Below, one piece after another: positions 36,001 through 46,014 of a DNA stretch of 64,000 nt (position 1 is the first letter of the stretch; the number at the start of each line of letters is the position of its first letter). This stretch comes from Blastopirellula marina DSM 3645. Its GTDB lineage: Bacteria > Planctomycetota > Planctomycetia > Pirellulales > Pirellulaceae. A program made the translations under genes and the position numbers. The stretch is taken from assembly GCF_000153105.1 (NCBI RefSeq), contig NZ_AANZ01000002.1:310001-374000 (forward strand), read 5' to 3'. Under the pieces are notes generated by a model. The model had not been told where the DNA came from. It searched no databases and saw nothing but the letters and a program-made list of their open reading frames with translations.

Positions 36001-37929
36001 ACCGGCGGCAAAACCCGCAGCATTGACGTGTTGGTCGAAGCCGATCTCAATAGCAAGACGCTTGAGAAGGACGCCGCCGAGATCGATGCGCGCGTCGATG
36101 GAGCCGTCTTCTTTCGCGGGCATCTCTCGAAGGCCGACACCAAAGTGGTGATTCACCGCCGACCTTCCAATCATTTGGTCAGCAATCCGGCGCCAGACGC
36201 CGCCAATCTGGCGATTGTCGCTTCGCCTGAACTGCATCAGCAGTACGGCTCGGGCGACGCGGCGATCTCGATCGTGCTGGATGCTTCCGGCAGCATGGGC
36301 GCCGCGGCTGGTCAGCCTTTCGGTCCGCAAACGAAATATGCGGAAGCCGTTCGCGCACTCGATCGATTGCTGGAGACGATCCCCGACGGAACGCAGGTGA
36401 GCGTTTGGACGTTTGGTCAGGCAATGGGATCTCAAAAGACGGTCGTCGAAGCGGAGCGGACGATTCAACGTCTGGTAGCGCCGATTATCTGGAATTCCAA
36501 AGACAAGTCGCAATACCAACAGTTGGTCAAAGCGATCACCTATCCGCAAGTCGAGCCTTGGAACGAGTCGCCGATTTTGCGGGCGATGATCTCGGCCAAG
36601 GGTGACCTGACCGGCGTCAACGGCCCCAAGACGATGCTGGTCATCACGGACGGCGCCGACAACCGCTTCGTCAACGATTCGACGGTCAATCCGCGCGGAC
36701 GTAGCGTCGCCGAGGCGCTGTTCGACATCTTTGACGGCAGCGGAATCTCGATTCAAGTCGTCGGCTTCAAAGTGGTCAGCGCTGAAGCCGCGCTGGCCCA
36801 AAAGCAATTTGAACTGGTCGAACAACTTTATCCTCCCGGCGGTTTCTATCTGATCGATCGCGTCGAAGCGCTCGAGGCGCACCTGGCCAACGTCCTGAGT
36901 CGACGGTTGACCTTTGTGACCGCCGATCCGCGACAACGCAAACCAGGTCCGGAACATCCCATCGGCGATATCGGCGGCGGGCAAATCTGGCTGACGCCGA
37001 TGCTCAAGCCGGGACGTTTGGCGATCGAAACGCCGGTCGATCCGGCGCTGGCGCCGACGATCTTCCTGCAGCGCGGCGACCTGATGTTGTTGCAACTCAC
37101 TTCGCAAAGCGATCAACTTTCGCTGGAAACGGCCGACTACTTGGCCCAACGTTTTCCGGATCGGCCGACGATGACTTCCTCTGGTTGGAAGTCGGCGCTG
37201 CTGCAAAATCGCATTAACGGCGACAACCTCGAACTCACCATGGGCCTGCAACAACAGAGCATGCAACTGGGCGAGTTGTCAGTAATCAAACCGGCCCGGG
37301 TCTGGTTTAGCGTGGGACGTCCTGACGGCAATGACGCCGCTTCCAGCGTGACGCGTCAAGATGGATTTCCGATGGCGACCTACAGTATTGCGGCGACGGA
37401 TTGGCCGATCACCGGCAATGTGGCGGCGCCAACCGTCAGCGCCTGGTGGAGCGCCGAAGGCGACAATCTGGGCGTCATTCTGCGTTCTCCCAATGACTAC
37501 GCCAGCTTAGAAGCGATTCAAAACCAGAACGTCGAAACCGACGCCGGGCAACTCCAAATCCTGAGCGTCAACGTCGAGCAAACTCAGTGCGTCGGCGCCG
37601 ATGGCAAACAGGCGCTCGTCCGTCGCTTGGTGATTCGCACCCAAGCCGCCCCCGGCGAAATCGTCTGGTGCGAACCGATTGGATACAAGCCGGCAGGCGT
37701 CGAGATCAAAGCGTTTCGAGATATCGGCGCCGCGACTTCGTACTTCTGGCCAGTTCCCGACGGGAACATTGATGACATCGTGGCCGGCTTGCGAGTCGTG
37801 GCGCTGAAAGACTTCAAGCGACACTCCGAACTGCGCGGCCAATACGTTCAATTTAACGAACTCGCGACCCCCGCGACTCGCGACTTTGCTCCCCGTCCGG
37901 CGCTGCGACTTACCGGCGACAAAAACTAG
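33049..37929 (+). CDS. Giant membrane-anchored caspase-like / VWA protein
   Basis: The product has 1626 residues from ATG 33049. One membrane helix lies at about 41-62, with the rest probably outside. A caspase-like (peptidase C14) domain follows at about 68-285: strand NNVVLMLTGHGF gives catalytic His146, and NKLLIIDSCRTIV gives catalytic Cys195. A perfect EF-hand loop follows at D264-E275 (D-D-D-D-D-G-R-I-D-A-A-E). A long alpha-helical middle part runs from about 330 to 950. A VWA domain starts near 1072 with the MIDAS motif D-A-S-G-S-M and continues through TMLVITDGADNRF to about 1270. Beta-rich C-terminus. It likely cleaves after specific residues in a partner or itself, perhaps under calcium control; this is inference. 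Eighteen bases separate it from its paralogue. Confidence 0.85.
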   Translation: MTRSRNTQANSNSPSRGEQGEQQRWQALDAPRRHQWKRLQLPLAIALLCGFVLVILWASSWLRPPRPTRFILAGAGYETNLSVPENALGWNVLVDLQSVSNDAQTQRYWGHRLLRSGDGPQRMQIGWRPSLEGVEENNVVLMLTGHGFVGDKGPALLPEKVDLTKRPETINIVDIIADLQKLPTQTNKLLIIDSCRTIVAPQLGLLTNSFSASLRDMDEEIRKVPNLSVVVAADVDQQAWNFFQQRRTALGHYVIEGLRGAIIDDDDDGRIDAAELFRYVDDELMQFAAANHNRRQSVLMLPTGDDGKKRADEFDLGVLRPGYEPSKSPTPIASSQWEWMNEFWQQQQTLSQAQPSVLRYSPHAWRRYQETLLRMESLLIAGDIANASRLRSSASELASAFASRRRMPLQSQDLSLSWRTAAGWFQPTPAAVTSAATLLTSTAPQDVRATYDTAAQQQIADGVSEAAFSDALRRELLLRAAEDPIHQLAKNWQVIRSIGQANETGPTELVFVELLCQQIDMKSLSPADAEVIGSAIKTNLLAEQAASAAATWSAAFASRVGAADLERRIGQDYLFIDSAARLKAVAQINSASKAYASIMNDVAILNRATEARNSALAELPFYNHWTIATPPESGGEGLEIQVTQLWQSAHALDNQLNSAAAATSATPEMLSALAALTTKVEQQRLELKKQNEQEQSAAFVADPSESLRRLSRAMLLPAADAESRRKLLIACIDATGAEISRGQQPAPSIEQQEKFAKIDAARAGHLALAKFGDAWYDQLSGSRDDAYLMTSHRLEVFGVEQLWRETIAQIGDDYAQKWRELIQLNTNIDRDDMDLVMIDRIASQSRIIPSVVLAVDDDARDARQATLAAAALQFAQRAWNEHWDDQGQVPYYLRAARLLTADAVRFALHPQKTTQEAAPWQKPGDFAITSIPLRNWTTESTESYHFDLNIAGENPPHGIPRFGFSTNGLLHLAVDDDARRGIEWTGGKTRSIDVLVEADLNSKTLEKDAAEIDARVDGAVFFRGHLSKADTKVVIHRRPSNHLVSNPAPDAANLAIVASPELHQQYGSGDAAISIVLDASGSMGAAAGQPFGPQTKYAEAVRALDRLLETIPDGTQVSVWTFGQAMGSQKTVVEAERTIQRLVAPIIWNSKDKSQYQQLVKAITYPQVEPWNESPILRAMISAKGDLTGVNGPKTMLVITDGADNRFVNDSTVNPRGRSVAEALFDIFDGSGISIQVVGFKVVSAEAALAQKQFELVEQLYPPGGFYLIDRVEALEAHLANVLSRRLTFVTADPRQRKPGPEHPIGDIGGGQIWLTPMLKPGRLAIETPVDPALAPTIFLQRGDLMLLQLTSQSDQLSLETADYLAQRFPDRPTMTSSGWKSALLQNRINGDNLELTMGLQQQSMQLGELSVIKPARVWFSVGRPDGNDAASSVTRQDGFPMATYSIAATDWPITGNVAAPTVSAWWSAEGDNLGVILRSPNDYASLEAIQNQNVETDAGQLQILSVNVEQTQCVGADGKQALVRRLVIRTQAAPGEIVWCEPIGYKPAGVEIKAFRDIGAATSYFWPVPDGNIDDIVAGLRVVALKDFKRHSELRGQYVQFNELATPATRDFAPRPALRLTGDKN

Positions 37930-37946
37930 TCAAGGCAAAATGACGC

Positions 37947-40900
37947 ATGAATCAATCGCCTGAGTCTCCTTTGTGGCGACAATTTGACCTCCGTTCGCGA
38001 TCCGAAGCGACCACGCCCAGCGGACGTTTTTCGTACCGCACCGTGATCGCGTTGGTGCTTGCGCTGGCGCTGATCGGCGGCTTCGCCGGAACGCTCGCCT
38101 GGTTTCGCGCCCAACCGCGGACGCAGTTCGTCAGTTGCATCGTCACTCGTTTTGGTCAGTTGGACGTGCAAGATCGGACGGCGCACGACGCCGACCTGCG
38201 AGCGATGATCGCCTCCGGTTACTTCTCCGATGGAGGCAAAGCGTCCCGCGGCGTCTTGCATCGGGGTCAACTGATCGAACGTTTTCTCAATTTGCGAAAA
38301 GCGGCGAAGGACGATACGGTCATCGTCTATCTCTCGAGCTACGCCACCTTGCAGGAAGATGGCGACGTCGACCTGGTTCCCTCGGACTGGAATCTCTCGG
38401 AAGGCGGCGCTTCGCTGGCGCAACTGATGTCGGCGCTGCGAGATTGTCCCGCTCAGCGAAAACTGCTGCTGTTTGATATCGCTCCCTTTGCATTATCCGA
38501 CAATCAAGCGACCGGCGTGCAAACGGCGGCGGCCAATATTATCGAGCAACTGGATGATCCTCATTTGGCCGTACTGTTCAGCTGCGGATCGGATCAGATG
38601 CCGCAATTGAATGAATCGCTGGGCCGCTCCCTCTTCGGCTACTTTGTCGAAACTGGTCTGCAAGGAGCGGCGGACGGTTGGGGAAGTTACGCCGACGGCC
38701 GAATCATCGCCAGCGAACTGGCCGAGTATGTGCGCGCTCGCACGATCGAGCTGAGCCTGGCGACCAGCGGCATCTTGCAAGCGCCGTACATGACCGGAAA
38801 GACAGATCGCGATTGGGAGCTGTCGAGCGTCAATTCACACGCGACGACCGACCTTGTCGACACGCAGCGCAAATATCCCGAATGGCTTACCGCCGCCTGG
38901 AAAACGCGCAATTCGCAGCTGCAAGCGGGCAAAGAACGCTTCACGCCGATCGCTTTCGATCAGCTCGATCGCGTCTTGCTGCAGTCCGAACGAGAATGGC
39001 GACTTGGTGACGACTCGGATCGCACCCAGCGCGACTTCCAACTCGCCAATCACTTGTTGAACAAGCGACTTGCCGAATTCGCAGCCGTGCGCGATTCGTT
39101 TCCGAACGTTTCCTTGTCGGACTATCGCCAAGAGGGACAACAAGCGCCCAAAGAGGTCGCCTCCGAAGTCGCCAACTATTTCGCATCGCTCGATGATCTG
39201 GTCTCCCTCCCCGATGCGCAGCGAATCGCCGCGATGAAAAAAATGCAAACCGAGTTGCAAGCGAAGTTAAAAGCGGCGACTCGCATGCAAGTCGCTCTGG
39301 CGATTGATGATCAATTACAGCAACTCGAAGTTTTTCAGCCCGCAAAATTCTCGGCCGCGTCCGACTTGTTGCAGCTGTGGGAACCTCATCCGCGGCAAAT
39401 CGAAGAAGCGTACTGGCTCTGGCTCTCCCGTTTAAAACCGAACGATCCCAACGCGCTTCGCTTTTACCATTGCATTTCGCAACAGCAGCAAATCTCGGCG
39501 CGGCTAGAGCCGTTGCCGTGGATTCTGAGTCAGATGTCCTCCTCCGATCAATACTTGCAAGCCGCCAAAGTCGGGCTGAAGTCCCCCGGCTATTTGCCGC
39601 CGACTTGGAATACGCAACAACTCAACACGGCGCAGCCCCAGTTGGATCGTCTGGATCAACTGTCGGCCCGCATCGCGACGGCCTACGATGTTGCGCGGCG
39701 CGGGTATCGACTTAGTTGGCTGCTGGCCGAAGAAGCGGTCTTCAATCCGGATTCGTCGGTAAAAGTTCGCTCGGCGATGGGTCAAATTGACGTTTTGATG
39801 ACGAGTTACTCGTTGAAAGGATCCCAAGCTCCCTTCTCCAAAAGTCAAGACCGCACGGCGATGATCGATCAAGGAGTCGAAATCTCGGTGCAACTCGGCA
39901 AGACCTTGGACGAACTCTCGCAAACTCCTACCGACACGCAGATCAGCCAATGGATCGCCGAGCTGACCAGCTCGCAGCCGAGCCTCAGCACGTACCGTCA
40001 CGCCGATGTCTTGCTGCGAACTCCTTGGGTCGCCGTGGAGCAACGCGCCAAACTATGCGCCGCATTGCACAAAGCGTCGTTCACACTGACTTCTTCCGCA
40101 TTAAGCGCGACGCCGCTCTCGTATCGCGAAGTTGATTTAGAGGCGCACGCGAATGTCAATTCGCAATTGGCCTGCTATCTGCACGGATTTTATTACAAGC
40201 AAAAGCCTGCCGACGCAATGTCGCAAAGCGTCGATCAGCCGGAAATGGGAGAGAAAACGACGGCCATTCCCCGCTGGCAAGCGCTCTTTCAGATGCAAGC
40301 CGACTATCGGCTCAAGCAAATGAAATTGATGCGTATCGGGCAAAGCGATGGAATTTTCGATAGCGTCGAGCGGCGATTGGCGCTCGTCGCCAGCTGTCCC
40401 GCGTTTCAACTCTCCAATAGCATCGGCCAAGTTCTTTCCCGCAACGGCCGCACGTCGATCGAAGTCGACTATCGCGTGATGACGGCCGACGCGCACGACA
40501 AGACGCCGCGAATCAACGTCATTTCTCCTTCAAGCGTTTTGACGGCGACCATCGACGCCGAAATCCCGGATCGCTCCGCCACGATTATGGTGAAAGCGAC
40601 GCCGGAAGCGACCCCTTCGCAACTTGCCGCCGTGCAAGGAGTAATGATGACTTTCAAGATGCCGTGGGGAACCGTCTATCGACCGATTTCGCTGCCGCCG
40701 ATGTTTGATCATGAGCTGGAGCTGCTGGTCGCTTCCACCTTGGATGGCCCTCAATCCGCGCTGACCGAGATCGATCTCCGCCCGATCGCCGGTCGACAAA
40801 GTCAGTACTGGTTCCTCCGCAACGTCACCGACAAGTCGCTCAGCGTTCAACTGCAGATCGACGCCGGCCAAACCTATCAACAAAAGCTCGACATCCCCCC

Positions 40901-42338
40901 GCGCGGCGTTGCGCCCGTCATCATCGCCGGCAAACCGATTGCGGCGCCAGCTCCGTTGCCAAGCGTCTCCGGCAAGATCACCATTCAAGCGACCGACGCC
41001 GCCAACGGAAACTCGCTGCTGCAGCAGGAACTCCCCTTGCGCGTATTGACTCCCCGCAGCTACGTCCAGGTTACTGACGCACGTTGCGAATATCGTCCCG
41101 GCGGAGCTCGCATCACGGCGACGCTTGCGGCGACCAACTTCCCCAGCGGACCTCCCTCGAGCGCACAGCTGGAAATCACGTCACAGGAATTTCCGAGCCT
41201 GGTCAACGTTGTCGGCGGCGTCTTGAGCAGCACGCTGGCCAGCGGCGACGAACAAGTGCAGCTTTCGGCCGACTTGCTGCTCTCGCCAACCGCTAGTCAA
41301 AGCGGCCAATGGCGCATCTCCGTCGACGGCTTTTCCCAAGCGTTTCGTTTTGACGGCATCGTGCCGACCAGCTCAGGGCTCTCCAGTCCCCAAGCGAACA
41401 ACCAACCAGTGATCCGGCTGACGGCGCCGGCGATGTTGCGAACCGGCGATACATTGACCGCCGGGCTGATCGCCGAAAGCGCGCCGCAAGGCGCGTCGCT
41501 CGTCTGTCAGCTAGGAATCCCGAACAGCGGCGGTTTTCTCGCTGAACGAACGGCCACTTGTCCCACCGCACAGCAGTCGACCATCGGCTTCTCACCGATC
41601 GATCCGCATGGGGCGCTGCAGTGGACCGCTCGGCTGAATGATTGGAACGTGCAATTGGACACCACCGGCATCGTCGGACGGCGGCGCGTGCAATTGCAAA
41701 TGTTGGACGCCGATGGCAATGTGATCGACCAAGCCTGGCAACCGATCGTCGTCGACGACTCGGCGCCGCGCAGTTTGCGTTTCACCACTTCACCCACATT
41801 GGCCCAGATCAAAAAGCCAGCTTCGTTCGCCGCCACCGCGTTTGACGGGGAGACCGGCGTCGCCCAAATGCAAATGTTTATCGGCGAGCCGTTTGACAAC
41901 GCCGTGCCCAAAGACGCCAAGCTTGTGCCGATGATCTTAGGCGCTGACGATAACTTCGCTGGTCAACTGACGCTGAACGATCTCGGCCGCAACTTTGTGA
42001 CCGTCGTTGCGACCAACGGCGTCGGCATTCAAGCCTTCAAAACCACGGCCGTGCATGTCCTCGAACAACTACCGCCGCCGATGGCCACCATCCGCGGAAC
42101 CGTGCTGGAAGCCGGCCGCCCCCAACCAGGTTTGACGGTCACGTTGGCCGGAGCCGATGGCAAGCCGATCAAGACCAGCGAAACCAGCCCCAGCGGCGAA
42201 TATGTCTTCGGACAATTGAAGCCCGGCGCCTATCAACTCTCGGTCGTCAAAGCCGCCGCCGCGCGCAACGCCAAAGCAACCGCCGTCGGCAAGCCCGATC
42301 AAACTTCGACGGTCGACCTGAACCTGACGCTGCAATAA
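37947..42338 (+). CDS. Giant membrane-anchored pseudo-caspase protein
   Basis: The product has 1463 residues. One membrane helix lies at about 33-53. The domain after it (about 58-275) follows the caspase-like fold of the upstream gene strand by strand, but the catalytic positions are changed: TVIVYLSSYA has Ser131 where the paralogue has His, and RKLLLFDIAPF has Ala179 where it has Cys. The EF-hand equivalent (GWGSYADGRIIASE) keeps only one of the acidic ligands. A long helical middle and several beta domains follow. A carboxypeptidase-regulatory-like domain ends the protein (TIRGTVLEAGRPQPGLTVTLAGADG...SGEYVFGQLKPGAYQLSVV). It lacks a VWA domain. It is probably a non-catalytic partner or regulator of the upstream protein. 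Start ATG is 18 bases after the previous stop. Confidence 0.82.
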   Translation: MNQSPESPLWRQFDLRSRSEATTPSGRFSYRTVIALVLALALIGGFAGTLAWFRAQPRTQFVSCIVTRFGQLDVQDRTAHDADLRAMIASGYFSDGGKASRGVLHRGQLIERFLNLRKAAKDDTVIVYLSSYATLQEDGDVDLVPSDWNLSEGGASLAQLMSALRDCPAQRKLLLFDIAPFALSDNQATGVQTAAANIIEQLDDPHLAVLFSCGSDQMPQLNESLGRSLFGYFVETGLQGAADGWGSYADGRIIASELAEYVRARTIELSLATSGILQAPYMTGKTDRDWELSSVNSHATTDLVDTQRKYPEWLTAAWKTRNSQLQAGKERFTPIAFDQLDRVLLQSEREWRLGDDSDRTQRDFQLANHLLNKRLAEFAAVRDSFPNVSLSDYRQEGQQAPKEVASEVANYFASLDDLVSLPDAQRIAAMKKMQTELQAKLKAATRMQVALAIDDQLQQLEVFQPAKFSAASDLLQLWEPHPRQIEEAYWLWLSRLKPNDPNALRFYHCISQQQQISARLEPLPWILSQMSSSDQYLQAAKVGLKSPGYLPPTWNTQQLNTAQPQLDRLDQLSARIATAYDVARRGYRLSWLLAEEAVFNPDSSVKVRSAMGQIDVLMTSYSLKGSQAPFSKSQDRTAMIDQGVEISVQLGKTLDELSQTPTDTQISQWIAELTSSQPSLSTYRHADVLLRTPWVAVEQRAKLCAALHKASFTLTSSALSATPLSYREVDLEAHANVNSQLACYLHGFYYKQKPADAMSQSVDQPEMGEKTTAIPRWQALFQMQADYRLKQMKLMRIGQSDGIFDSVERRLALVASCPAFQLSNSIGQVLSRNGRTSIEVDYRVMTADAHDKTPRINVISPSSVLTATIDAEIPDRSATIMVKATPEATPSQLAAVQGVMMTFKMPWGTVYRPISLPPMFDHELELLVASTLDGPQSALTEIDLRPIAGRQSQYWFLRNVTDKSLSVQLQIDAGQTYQQKLDIPPRGVAPVIIAGKPIAAPAPLPSVSGKITIQATDAANGNSLLQQELPLRVLTPRSYVQVTDARCEYRPGGARITATLAATNFPSGPPSSAQLEITSQEFPSLVNVVGGVLSSTLASGDEQVQLSADLLLSPTASQSGQWRISVDGFSQAFRFDGIVPTSSGLSSPQANNQPVIRLTAPAMLRTGDTLTAGLIAESAPQGASLVCQLGIPNSGGFLAERTATCPTAQQSTIGFSPIDPHGALQWTARLNDWNVQLDTTGIVGRRRVQLQMLDADGNVIDQAWQPIVVDDSAPRSLRFTTSPTLAQIKKPASFAATAFDGETGVAQMQMFIGEPFDNAVPKDAKLVPMILGADDNFAGQLTLNDLGRNFVTVVATNGVGIQAFKTTAVHVLEQLPPPMATIRGTVLEAGRPQPGLTVTLAGADGKPIKTSETSPSGEYVFGQLKPGAYQLSVVKAAAARNAKATAVGKPDQTSTVDLNLTLQ

Positions 42339-42343
42339 GTCGA

Positions 42344-42613
42344 AGGTTGGACCGGACCGCTCTCTTTTTTTTCGTCGATCTCCTCCAGCTTGCCTGAGCG
42401 TTAAGCTGCGCAGCCTGGAGGCCGAGTCCAAAAGGTTGGACTGGACAGGACCGCTCCTATTTTTTTCGTCGATCTTCGCCAGCTTGCCTCAGTGATAAGC
42501 TGCGCGGTTTGGGGGCCGAGTCCAGTAGGTTGGACCGGACCGCGCTCCATTTTTTTCGTCGATCTTCTCACGCCTGCTTGGAGGGTTAAGTTGGGTAGTT
42601 TGGAAGTCGAGCC
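42344..42613. repeat. Three tandem ~90-bp direct repeats
   Basis: Copies begin AGGTTGGAC at 42344, 42433 and 42527 and are 89, 94 and 87 bases long. Each has GGACCG, a T-run of seven or eight, CGTCGATCT, CAGCTTGCC-like sequence and TGGAGGCCGAGTCC-like ends. They follow the pseudo-caspase stop immediately. Each contains T-rich stretches but no strong hairpin before them, so serial termination is only possible. The remainder to 42820 has no gene I can support. Confidence 0.88.
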
Positions 42614-42820
42614 AAGAGGGACCGTCAGTAGATCGGGGATGTGCCAACGACCGGCGCGCTGCATGGACGCCGACGTCCCAGTTCGCCAAGCTCCCGCTCG
42701 TCGAAGCGCCGAATGCGCCTCAGCGAAACACCCCAAGATTTCGCCAACCCCGAATCGACCACGCATCCGTGCGCTTTGTCAATCGACAAAACGCAGACGG
42801 AACAGGCCGCGCAAGTCTGG

Positions 42821-42891
42821 TAGGGTGGGTGCAGAAAGCCGATTCCCGGCAACCAATTTCAAACGATATCGCCGGCTTGCGCAACCCACCG
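42821..42891 (+). repeat. REP-like unit 1
   Basis: It begins TAGGGTGGGTGCAG and ends CTTGCGCAACCCACCGA, with GCCGATTCCCGGC / GCCGGCTTGC internal complementarity. This layout is shared with units at 43461, 44766 and 44863. It lies just downstream of the RAYT gene. Confidence 0.8.
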
Positions 42892-42901
42892 ATTTCACCA
42901 T

Positions 42902-43450
42902 TCATTCAAAATCACGAAACTCATCCCCATACCATACGTTTGCACTTCCCCAATTGCGATCGTATTTCCCTTCCCGTACGTATCGATGAAACGACGACCA
43001 AGGCCAGTCCATCACCCGCTCCACTAACCCATGCTTGAGCGGGTTCACATGGATGTAGTCTATGCAGCGACGAACATCATCCTCATCGCGGCAGGTGTGC
43101 TCAAAAAATCTTCGTTGCCAAACGCCAAGTTCTCCCTTGTCGACGCGACTTTGGGAGCGGGGCTGGCTTGTACCGCCTGTACGGCGCCATTGCTTGGTGA
43201 AGCGAGTTTTGATTTTTTTCCAACGCGTGGAATAATCATGATCTCCCTGCGGGAGAGTCCAGACGGTGTGGAGATGGTCGGGGAGCAAGACGAAGGCGGT
43301 CACCTCAAATGGTAGTTCGATTCGAACGTCGTGAATCGCTTCCCGCAAACCATGACGAGCGAGATCGGTGGTTAGAATCGGCTGACGCTTGTCGGTGACC
43401 ACCGTGAAGAAGAAAACGTGGCCGATTCGTGATCTTCGGTAATTGCTCAT
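42902..43450 (-). CDS. REP-associated tyrosine transposase (RAYT)
   Basis: The product has 182 residues. It is a Y1 single-strand transposase of the IS200/IS605-related RAYT group. The HUH pair is in [10 protein letters not shown] (H59 and H61), and the nucleophilic tyrosine is in [17 protein letters not shown] (Y132). [19 protein letters not shown] and PWSSFHRYV are typical ends. RAYTs act on REP sequences, and this one is bracketed by two REP-like units in opposite orientation (42821-42891 and 43461-43534). The gene is intact. Start ATG at 43450; the leader is short before unit 2. Confidence 0.92.
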   Translation of the reverse strand: MSNYRRSRIGHVFFFTVVTDKRQPILTTDLARHGLREAIHDVRIELPFEVTAFVLLPDHLHTVWTLPQGDHDYSTRWKKIKTRFTKQWRRTGGTSQPRSQSRVDKGELGVWQRRFFEHTCRDEDDVRRCIDYIHVNPLKHGLVERVMDWPWSSFHRYVREGKYDRNWGSANVWYGDEFRDFE

Positions 43451-43460
43451 GGCGACGTGA

Positions 43461-43534
43461 TTGGTGGGTTACGCAAACCGGTGACGTCGATTGAAATTGA
43501 TTCGATCGATCGCGGCTTGCTGCACCCACCCTAC
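43461..43534 (-). repeat. REP-like unit 2
   Basis: It is in inverted orientation relative to unit 1: TTGGTGGGTTACGCAA at left and GGCTTGCTGCACCCACCCTA at right. With unit 1 it brackets the RAYT gene. Confidence 0.8.
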
Positions 43535-43589
43535 TATACTGCTAGGGTTCCTACAAACCAAACAAGTCGTGTAGCGACTGTCTTGATCG

Positions 43590-44543
<954 letters not shown>

Positions 44544-44684
44544 GTGCGAGGCCCAGCCTTGTGATACGAGCTGGCGTTACTGCGCCGCTCTGGCGACTGT
44601 TCGGGTTTCAGCACGAAAAAGCGGACGGCGACCCAGCTACGCTACGGTCTTACGACCAAGGGTGGGACGATCTGCCGCCCGCCG

Positions 44685-44727
44685 CTTTGTTCCGTCTCGC
44701 TCGCTACGCTCGCAAGACGGAACAAAG
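44685..44727 (+). terminator. Strong hairpin upstream of the IS110 transposase
   Basis: A perfect 13-bp stem (CTTTGTTCCGTCT / AGACGGAACAAAG) with a 17-base loop is followed by CCTTTTT on the plus strand. It may terminate transcription on that strand or be a structural end of an element. The 44544-44680 segment between it and the transposase start is where IS110-group elements carry a bridge RNA, but I cannot demonstrate one. Confidence 0.6.
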
Positions 44728-44765
44728 CCTTTTTCTATCTCACCTGCAGCTAGATTCAAGATACA

Positions 44766-44839
44766 AGGGTGGGTGCAGCAAAAACCGCGTTTGTTTTCAC
44801 CACCACCAATCGGCGTGACCGGTTTGCGTAACCCACCGG
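44766..44839 (+). repeat. REP-like unit 3
   Basis: AGGGTGGGTGCAGCAAAAACCG at left (44766-44787) and GGTTTGCGTAACCCACCGG at right match unit 1. It is 23 bases from unit 4, which is inverted. Confidence 0.8.
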
Positions 44840-44862
44840 AATCGTCGCGCCATCGGACCGCA

Positions 44863-44932
44863 TTGGTGGGTTGCGCAAGCGGCCATGTTGTTTGAGATTG
44901 GGGGGCGGAAATCGCTTGCTCCACCCACCCTA
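44863..44932 (-). repeat. REP-like unit 4
   Basis: TTGGTGGGTTGCGCAAGCGG at left and CGCTTGCTCCACCCACCCTA at right. It forms a closely spaced inverted pair with unit 3, as in bacterial BIMEs. Confidence 0.8.
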
Positions 44933-44956
44933 CGATGCTACGCGCTTACGATTGCC

Positions 44957-45178
44957 TTAAAACCACCAAGTGACCGCCAGCAAGATGACAAAGACGACGG
45001 CCATGAAGCCGACGATCCAGAGGGCCGTGTCCCAGGCATGTTCTAAGATCGGCGCCCAGCGTTCGTGACGGGTTGCGGCGTAGACCAGACTGACGACCAC
45101 GATCAACGGCACTGCGTACAGCAAGCGCGTCGCCGGGAGGGCTGCGAAGAAGGTCATCGTGGTGAAGAGCGAGAACAT
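44957..45178 (-). CDS. Small two-helix membrane protein
   Basis: From ATG 45178 the product has 73 residues (MFSLFTTMTFFAALPATRLLYAVPLIVVVSLVYAATRHERW...). Two membrane helices lie at about 18-36 and 51-70 with a short basic loop between. Five residues longer if ATG 45193 is used. It follows the DUF6677-like gene by 21 bases on the same strand and is likely co-transcribed with it. No function recognised. Confidence 0.72.
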   Translation of the reverse strand: MFSLFTTMTFFAALPATRLLYAVPLIVVVSLVYAATRHERWAPILEHAWDTALWIVGFMAVVFVILLAVTWWF

Positions 45179-45199
45179 GGTCGATATCCGCACACGTAG

Positions 45200-45811
45200 T
45201 TAGCTGTCGGCAGTTGTGGTCGCTTCGGTCGTATCGCTGGCCGTCTCATCCTCGGATGTGGGCGGATCTTCTTTGTTGTCGCGCTGGCGGCGCCGTTTTT
45301 CTTTTTCCGGAATGACAAAGACCGGGCCGGCGTAGGCGTCAAAGATGACCAGCACGTTCAACAGACCGGCGATCATCGTGTAGAGCGTCCCCATTTCAAA
45401 GCGAAAGCCATATTCGCGATGGAGCTGACCCAGTTCGTGGTCGTTGATCGGCGGCGCCATCAACGGGACGCCGAACAGTTGCAGAGCCGGTTCTCGATTT
45501 TTAACGCGATAGGCCTGATACAACGCCGGCGCGGCCGGCAACCCGACGCCGATTTGGCACAAATAGGGGAGACGTTTTTCGCTGATGTCCCAGCGTGCAT
45601 AGACGACTCGTCCCCCTCCCATCGATAGTCCGACGAAGAAGGTGAACAAGATGCAGACCATGAACAAAATCCCTTTGCCCGTCCGGCCTTGGTAGATATG
45701 ACCCGCCCCCGGCAACAGCCACGCCAACAGAAATGCGAGCTCGGGGTTCTTCAAATCGACTTGGACCGGAGCGAAGCGGTCTTCGCCGGTAGTCGACGAC
45801 TGGTCAGCCAT
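45200..45811 (-). CDS. DUF6677-like membrane protein
   Basis: The product has 203 residues. LKNPELAFLLAWLLPGAGHIYQGRTGKGILFMVCILFTFFVGLSMGGGR (about 20-68) has the TM2-like pattern L-P-G-x-G-H-x-Y-x-G-R-x-x-K-G followed by a helix, and is typical of the planctomycete DUF6677 family. A second hydrophobic part lies at about 140-165 (GTLYTMIAGLLNVLVIFDAYAGPVF). The C-terminal tail is acidic and threonine-rich. Function is unknown. It leads a two-gene unit with the small membrane protein downstream. The family name is from memory; the topology is seen. Confidence 0.78.
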   Translation of the reverse strand: MADQSSTTGEDRFAPVQVDLKNPELAFLLAWLLPGAGHIYQGRTGKGILFMVCILFTFFVGLSMGGGRVVYARWDISEKRLPYLCQIGVGLPAAPALYQAYRVKNREPALQLFGVPLMAPPINDHELGQLHREYGFRFEMGTLYTMIAGLLNVLVIFDAYAGPVFVIPEKEKRRRQRDNKEDPPTSEDETASDTTEATTTADS

Positions 45812-46014
45812 TTCTAATCCAATGGGGGGAAGACAACGGGGAGCAATCCCACAATCTTAGCCAAATTGACGGCTGAAGATAGGGCAAACAGGCGGACCTA
45901 AGATTCTCTTTCACTGCTTACCTTCGCATTCGAGCGTCCGTTTGCCGAACCTCGGCGGTTTCGAGAAGAATCTGCCGCAACTTCCGAAATAGCAATGTGT
46001 TACAGCCGATAGAA

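Noticed and set aside
35725-37266. A 513-codon minus-strand frame opposite the VWA part of the giant protein
   Set aside because: Composition is arginine/glutamine-rich without fold signals, and the plus-strand VWA motif is clear. Shadow.
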